DNA of 64,000 nucleotides. Origin: Victivallis lenta. GTDB lineage: Bacteria; Verrucomicrobiota; Lentisphaeria; Victivallales; Victivallaceae. Location of the stretch: assembly GCF_009695545.1 (NCBI RefSeq), contig NZ_VUNS01000022.1, forward strand, positions 19,105 to 83,104, given 5' to 3'. Made by a program: the position numbers and the translations under genes. This document shows, piece after piece, positions 60,015 to 64,000 of this stretch. The number at the start of each line of letters is the position of its first letter. Positions within the stretch are counted from its first letter, which is position 1. A model generated the notes under the pieces. It did not search any database and was not told where the DNA came from. It saw only the letters and a list, made by a program, of their open reading frames with translations.

Positions 60015-60812
60015 TCAGCCGCGGCACAGCTCCATGCCGTCGAAGGCCAGCTCGAAGCCGGTACCGGCGATCCTTGCCTGCCGGCCGGCCTCGCTCTCCG
60101 GCCACAGGGTCCGGGCCAGGTGGTCGAGCACAACCCGCGTGTCGCCGTCGACGATCTTCAGATTCCGCAGCGTCTTCATCAGGTGGGTCACCATATCGAG
60201 GTCGGAGTGCTCGAAAATCCGGAAATCCCCGGACTCCGCCATCGTGCAGTCGGTCACGACCCAGTCGAAACGGAGCTGCGAAAACAGCCTGACCGCCGTC
60301 TTGAGCATTCCGGCCCCGTCGAGCGCGTACAGCAGATTCCCGGCAGCGCTCTCAAAGCAGAAATGGAACGCCTGTTCGCCCGGAATATTGGTCAGGTGGT
60401 TGGCCGGCAGGGCGGTCACGGCAAATTCGCCCGCCCGGAACTTCAGGCCCGGCGCGAGCGGGTGCGCCGCAACATCCGCGCCGTCCGGCAGCATGGCGAG
60501 CGCCTCGGGAGACGCATAGACCGCCAGCGGAACCCGCCGTCCGGACGCGAGTTCGGCAACCTGCTCCGGCACGAAATGGTCGTCGTGGGAGTGAGTGACC
60601 AGCAGCGTATCGATATCGGAGTGCGGAATCCCGAACCGCCGCAGATTCGCCAGCCCGGTCGCCCCGCAGTCGATCAGGATGTGTCCGTTCAAAAGCGAAC
60701 TCGTGCTGCCCCGCACGCCCTCTTCCCCGAACCGGCTCCAGTCGTAATCGGCGGCGCCGGTTCCCAGCAACTTCAATTTCATCACAGACGGAACACTTTC
60801 ATTTTCAGACAT
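60015..60812 (-). CDS. MBL-fold metallo-hydrolase
   Basis: A 265-aa metallo-beta-lactamase-fold protein with the metal motif THSHDDHFVPEQ, preceded by ILIDCGATGLANLRRFGI and followed by LPANHL and a late VLDHLA. It resembles the phosphodiesterase-like members (PhnP or RNase Z-like), which hydrolyse phosphodiesters or similar esters. The start at MSENES was preferred over an internal ATG, although no strong ribosome site is present at either. It appears to be a single-gene unit with its own terminator. Confidence 0.82.
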   Translation of the reverse strand: MSENESVPSVMKLKLLGTGAADYDWSRFGEEGVRGSTSSLLNGHILIDCGATGLANLRRFGIPHSDIDTLLVTHSHDDHFVPEQVAELASGRRVPLAVYASPEALAMLPDGADVAAHPLAPGLKFRAGEFAVTALPANHLTNIPGEQAFHFCFESAAGNLLYALDGAGMLKTAVRLFSQLRFDWVVTDCTMAESGDFRIFEHSDLDMVTHLMKTLRNLKIVDGDTRVVLDHLARTLWPESEAGRQARIAGTGFELAFDGMELCRG

Positions 60813-60867
60813 CTTACCGTTTCCCCGCAGTCCGGAATCCGCCGTTTCCGCGAAACCGGAAGAGAAT

Positions 60868-60895
60868 AACATACACCGCGTACCGGGAAATGCAA
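60868..60895 (-). promoter_or_regulatory. Candidate promoter of the MBL-fold gene
   Basis: TTGCAT and TATGTT with a 16-bp spacer on the minus strand. Confidence 0.4.
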
Positions 60896-60901
60896 ACGGC
60901 G

Positions 60902-60942
60902 AAAAAGCGAAAAGGGCCCGCGCCTCAACCCGGGCGGGCCCT
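60902..60942 (-). terminator. Intrinsic terminator of the isomerase-like gene
   Basis: On the minus strand AGGGCCCGC pairs with GCGGGCCCT over 9 bp, followed by the T-rich TTTTCGCTTTTTC. Confidence 0.75.
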
Positions 60943-60968
60943 CCGTCTCGCATCCGCGGCAAGGCGGA

Positions 60969-62423
60969 TCAGCAGATCACTTCGATCTCAATGCCGAGCG
61001 CATCCGCGACCTTGCGGACGGTTTCGGCATGGTGGCCGATTCCGAGCGCGAAATGATGCGTCGGGCCGGCCGCCGCCCAGCGTTTCAGGAAAGTCCGGAC
61101 ATCCGGCTTGAACTTCCCGTGCGTGTTCGTGTTCCCGGTCGGCGGGATCGGCCCTTCCATCGATTCGCCTTCGGCGACGACGAACTTGAACTTCCCTTCG
61201 GCGTTCAGACTGACGCTCAGCATCGTGATCGGGCCGGTCCTGATGTTGAACTCGACCCCGGCCCCGGAACCGGGTTTGCCGTGGTACTTCTTCAGGCTGC
61301 GGATGACCGGGCGGCCGTTCGCGATGTTCAGGTGATGCGGCCCGTCGTGGCCGACCAGGACCGTGTCCCGCGCAAAGTCGACCGGGTGGAACTCCGCGAA
61401 CGAGCCGCCGATCTCAAGCCGGTCGAAGATCAGCATCGCAATGCAGGTCTTGATGTCGAACTCCCCGCACATCGGGAAGCCGGCCGCGGTCAGGAGCGAA
61501 TTGCCGACGATGAAGTTCGTGACGATCCGCCGCAGCAGCGACCCCGGTTCGGCCTCGTAGTAATAGGCGAGCCCGTCGAGATGCTTCAAAGCGATGTAGC
61601 GCTCAAGCGTCACGGCCACGACGGCGGCGGTCTCGAGGTCGGCTTCGGTCAGCTTTTCGGTCAGCGGGTCCGAAACCGGGTCCGGCGTGTCGAAAAACGA
61701 CAGGATCCGCCGTTTCATCTCCGTGACCTCGGCTCCGGCCGGGTCGACCTCGCGGTAGATCGGCAGCAGCTGGTCCGCCTCGCACTGGACGACGTGCGCG
61801 CCGAACGCGGCGGTCACCGCCGCCGGATCGGTCTGCATGTCGAGCATCGCCTCAAGCACATGGCCCATATGGCCGAGCCGGGCGCGGCGCAGATCGTGCA
61901 GAACATGGGCCACGCGGCACCACTCGGCCAGCTCCGCATCGGCGACCGCGTCGCCCTCAAGCTGCCCGAGCACGACGGCCGGCGCTTTCTTACCCATGCG
62001 GACCGCCACGCCGGTGAACTCCGGAACCGAACAGAAATCGTCGTTGCAGAGCTGCATATACGTGCTCGCATGCTCGTAATCCATGGCCGGCAGCGGCTGG
62101 AGCGCGACCAGGACCACGGGAATCTGCATCCGGCGCACGATCATGCCGAACGTCGCGCTCGTCGCGTAGGTCAGCATATCGACGAAAAGCAGATCAAGAT
62201 CGGCCGCCTCGATCTGCGGCAGCGCCGCCGCGGCCCGTTCGGCGTTGTCCACCATGCCGAAGTCGAAGAGCTCGACCGAGTGGGCCGACAGCTTCCGCTT
62301 CAGGATCTCCTTTTTGGCGAGCAGATCATCCAGCAGCCCCGGGAACTGCTCCCAGTAGGTGTCGAGCCCGACTCCGAAAATGCCGACTCGGGCGGTGAGC
62401 GGTTTGCGTCTTGCGATATTCAT
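60969..62423 (-). CDS. L-arabinose/L-fucose isomerase-like protein
   Basis: A 484-aa cytoplasmic protein of the arabinose/fucose isomerase fold. It has an N-terminal Rossmann-like region (LFVDMLTYATSATFG), and the metal-site-type segments FPMCGEFDIKTCIAM, EIGGSFAEFHPVDF with GHDGPHH, and the late His in AAGPTHHFALGIGHH. Such proteins convert aldoses to ketoses with Mn2+; members with unknown sugars are common in Lentisphaerota. It begins 2 nt after the stop of the large gene upstream, so they form an operon, closed by a good terminator. The substrate is unassigned. Confidence 0.85.
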   Translation of the reverse strand: MNIARRKPLTARVGIFGVGLDTYWEQFPGLLDDLLAKKEILKRKLSAHSVELFDFGMVDNAERAAAALPQIEAADLDLLFVDMLTYATSATFGMIVRRMQIPVVLVALQPLPAMDYEHASTYMQLCNDDFCSVPEFTGVAVRMGKKAPAVVLGQLEGDAVADAELAEWCRVAHVLHDLRRARLGHMGHVLEAMLDMQTDPAAVTAAFGAHVVQCEADQLLPIYREVDPAGAEVTEMKRRILSFFDTPDPVSDPLTEKLTEADLETAAVVAVTLERYIALKHLDGLAYYYEAEPGSLLRRIVTNFIVGNSLLTAAGFPMCGEFDIKTCIAMLIFDRLEIGGSFAEFHPVDFARDTVLVGHDGPHHLNIANGRPVIRSLKKYHGKPGSGAGVEFNIRTGPITMLSVSLNAEGKFKFVVAEGESMEGPIPPTGNTNTHGKFKPDVRTFLKRWAAAGPTHHFALGIGHHAETVRKVADALGIEIEVIC

Positions 62424-62425
62424 GT

Positions 62426-64000
62426 TCAGTTCTCCTCTCCCCAGGAAATCAGGAGATCGCCCGAGATGTTTTCCAGAATGTATTTCGGCCCGAAGCCGTC
62501 GTATTCGAGTTTCGACTCAAAGAGCGAAGGCTCCAGCAGCGTCCGTTTCGCATCATCGTATCTGCCGCACGTGAAGCGGACCGATTCGACATGTTCCGCC
62601 TCCGGCCGGAAGACCACCCGCGCACCGTCGAGCCCGTCCAGCAGAATCCGCCGCCTGACGCCCGGCATCAGCGAAATCTGCTCCCGGCACGACACCCTGC
62701 CGTGTTTCATGCCGAGGAATACGCGGCACTCGCGGTTGACGGCGCGTTCGGCGGGATAGCAGGCGGAACCGTTTCTGATCAGCGCGTCGGCGCCGGTGAA
62801 CAGCGGGGCGCCGTCCGGGAAGCGGAAGCGTTCGGTCACCGTCGTGTCGGTTCCGAATCCCGAGAAGTAGAGCGCGTTGTCGTGCCACCTGAGCGTCAGG
62901 CGCGGATCGGGCGTCGTCGCGGAGTATTTGTCGAATTCGATCCGCCAGCCGAACTTCGCAAGCGCGCCGCGCAGCATCGCCTCCGCCGGCGCGAAGACGT
63001 TCCGGTCGAACGCGGTCGAGAAGTGACAGTGCTTCTCCATCGAAAACGAGTTGCTGCCGCGCACCCAGAGCGCTTCACCGCCGTTCCACTCCGGCTTCGC
63101 GACGCGGGCGACCGCCGGACGCGCCTCGCCGTCCTGCCGGTATTCGAAGACGGTTTCGGCACCGGCTCCCGACGCGAACACCCGGTCGAGCGGTCCGCCC
63201 GAATAGCGCGCCAGATGCCTGACCCGCCCGAAGCCGATCACGTCGAACTCTCCGTCGAGCGGGGACGCCGGGACCAGTCCGAGCAGGGACTCGATCCATT
63301 CGCCGCGCGCCGGTCCGTAGAACAGCACCCTGCCGCCCGCCGCGAGGAACCGTTCGAGCTTCGCCGCGGCCGCCGCGTTGACCGTCACCGTCGTCGGGGC
63401 CACGAGGACACGCCCGGCCAGCGCCTTCTCCGGCGCGGAGACGAAGTTCCCGGTCGAGATGACCGTGTTCAGCGGCAGCCCGCAGTTCAGCGCGCCGCGG
63501 ATCAGGTAATCCCCGGCGAAAATCTCCTCGAGCCGCTCGCCCGCGTAAACGAGGTCGTGGTACTCGTCGAACGGATAGACCCAGACCAGCGGTCCGGCCT
63601 GGTCCGGCGCGGTCCGGCGCGCGTCCGCCAGATGCGGAATCACTTCCTGCGGCACCTGGTCCGGCATGCGTCCGTACGAGTCGTCGATCGACAGAAGGTG
63701 CAGCGCATTCGGGAGTTCCGCTTCTCCGGAGCCGTTCAGCCGCGCCACCGCCATCGGCAGGTAGATGTCGTGCGGACTGCGTCCGTAGCGGTCCAGCCAC
63801 GGCGAATTCATGAACCAGATGTCGTGGATGTAGTAACGGAACGGAAACCCTTTCCCCGGAGGCAGTTCGGCCACGTGGCTCATCCAGCCCGCCAGCTCCA
63901 TGCCGAAGTCGCCGTCCAGCGCGGCCCACGGCGAGTTCGGCGGAATCTCGAGGTCCGGGACTTCGCGGTAGATTTCGCGCAGCGGCGTCGCGTCGCTGGT
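62426..64000 (-). CDS. Large carbohydrate-related protein (5' end beyond window)
   Basis: At least 524 residues; the frame is open to the right edge with no start needed inside the window, so the N-terminus is missing. The visible part includes IHDIWFMNSPWLDRYGRSPH, LVWVYPFDEYHDLV and a class-I glutamine-amidotransferase-like stretch (RVLVAPTTVTVNAAAAAKLE, then RFLAAGGRVLFYGPARGEW). The latter pattern is often seen in beta-galactosidase/GH42-like trimerisation domains or in large uncharacterised glycosidases. The C-terminal part is beta-rich. It is co-transcribed with the isomerase-like gene. A glycosidase role is likely but unproven. Confidence 0.6.
   Translation of the reverse strand, partial: TSDATPLREIYREVPDLEIPPNSPWAALDGDFGMELAGWMSHVAELPPGKGFPFRYYIHDIWFMNSPWLDRYGRSPHDIYLPMAVARLNGSGEAELPNALHLLSIDDSYGRMPDQVPQEVIPHLADARRTAPDQAGPLVWVYPFDEYHDLVYAGERLEEIFAGDYLIRGALNCGLPLNTVISTGNFVSAPEKALAGRVLVAPTTVTVNAAAAAKLERFLAAGGRVLFYGPARGEWIESLLGLVPASPLDGEFDVIGFGRVRHLARYSGGPLDRVFASGAGAETVFEYRQDGEARPAVARVAKPEWNGGEALWVRGSNSFSMEKHCHFSTAFDRNVFAPAEAMLRGALAKFGWRIEFDKYSATTPDPRLTLRWHDNALYFSGFGTDTTVTERFRFPDGAPLFTGADALIRNGSACYPAERAVNRECRVFLGMKHGRVSCREQISLMPGVRRRILLDGLDGARVVFRPEAEHVESVRFTCGRYDDAKRTLLEPSLFESKLEYDGFGPKYILENISGDLLISWGEEN

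Overview
The window looks like a chromosomal segment of a Lentisphaerota (Victivallis-like) bacterium. The main reasons are four genes or fragments of H-X9-DG-type prepilin-like proteins (N-terminal (R/P)FTL(I/V)ELLVVIA signature), many exported carbohydrate-active proteins, sugar operons each headed by its own LacI- or GntR-type regulator, a TPR/ExbB/ExbD locus and GC-rich coding DNA. No rRNA, tRNA or CRISPR was recognised. The species call is inference from gene content.

Layout. (1) 1-1031: three small plus-strand genes of mobile-element character (excisionase-like HTH, winged-helix HTH, unknown). (2) 1501-13131: a LacI-controlled minus-strand sugar operon: LacI, prepilin-like protein, a 1787-aa secreted glycosidase/SGNH protein, a GH130 phosphorylase, an alpha/alpha-barrel-like protein and a sodium:solute symporter. 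The same 14-16 bp palindrome lies at the lacI promoter and downstream of lacI ahead of the operon. (3) 13242-19742: a truncated PAPS-reductase-like gene, two small unknowns, a 1599-aa MobF/TrwC-type relaxase-helicase and an upstream 14-bp hairpin that could belong to an oriT. (4) 19932-37730: two TPR genes, a TonB-like membrane protein with cyclase-type repeats and a terminal exbB-exbD-exbD set. Between the plus-strand TPR gene and exbB lies an AT-rich tandem array of three cassettes. Each has an almost identical exported N-terminal module, a completely different C-terminal tail (two with HExxH) and a different exported helical-repeat partner gene. The cassettes are separated by exbB/TPR fusion genes. 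(5) 38.3-45.3 kb, GC-rich: metallophosphoesterase, cytidylate-kinase-like protein, a GntR/beta-helix/prepilin operon, an AraC regulator and a transaldolase. (6) 45.6-54.4 kb: an IclR-headed operon with three different glycyl radical enzymes, an iron alcohol dehydrogenase and one activating enzyme. (7) 54.4-59.9 kb: a GntR-headed operon of prepilin-like protein, GH-A glycosidase, inositol monophosphatase family protein and a YkgJ-like protein. (8) 60-64 kb: an MBL-fold hydrolase, an arabinose/fucose-isomerase-like protein and a large partial protein running off the right edge.

How they work together. Three times in this window a dedicated regulator, an H-X9-DG prepilin-like protein and a secreted carbohydrate-active protein share an operon. 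This suggests that the prepilin-like proteins take part in polysaccharide use. Sugars released outside would enter through the symporter and be handled by the phosphorylase, isomerase and aldolase. The glycyl radical operon points to anaerobic dehydration or cleavage of a polyol-like compound, with reduction of the resulting aldehyde. The most unusual parts are the exported cassette array within the TPR-ExbBD locus and an SGNH esterase domain whose catalytic blocks are in circularly permuted order.
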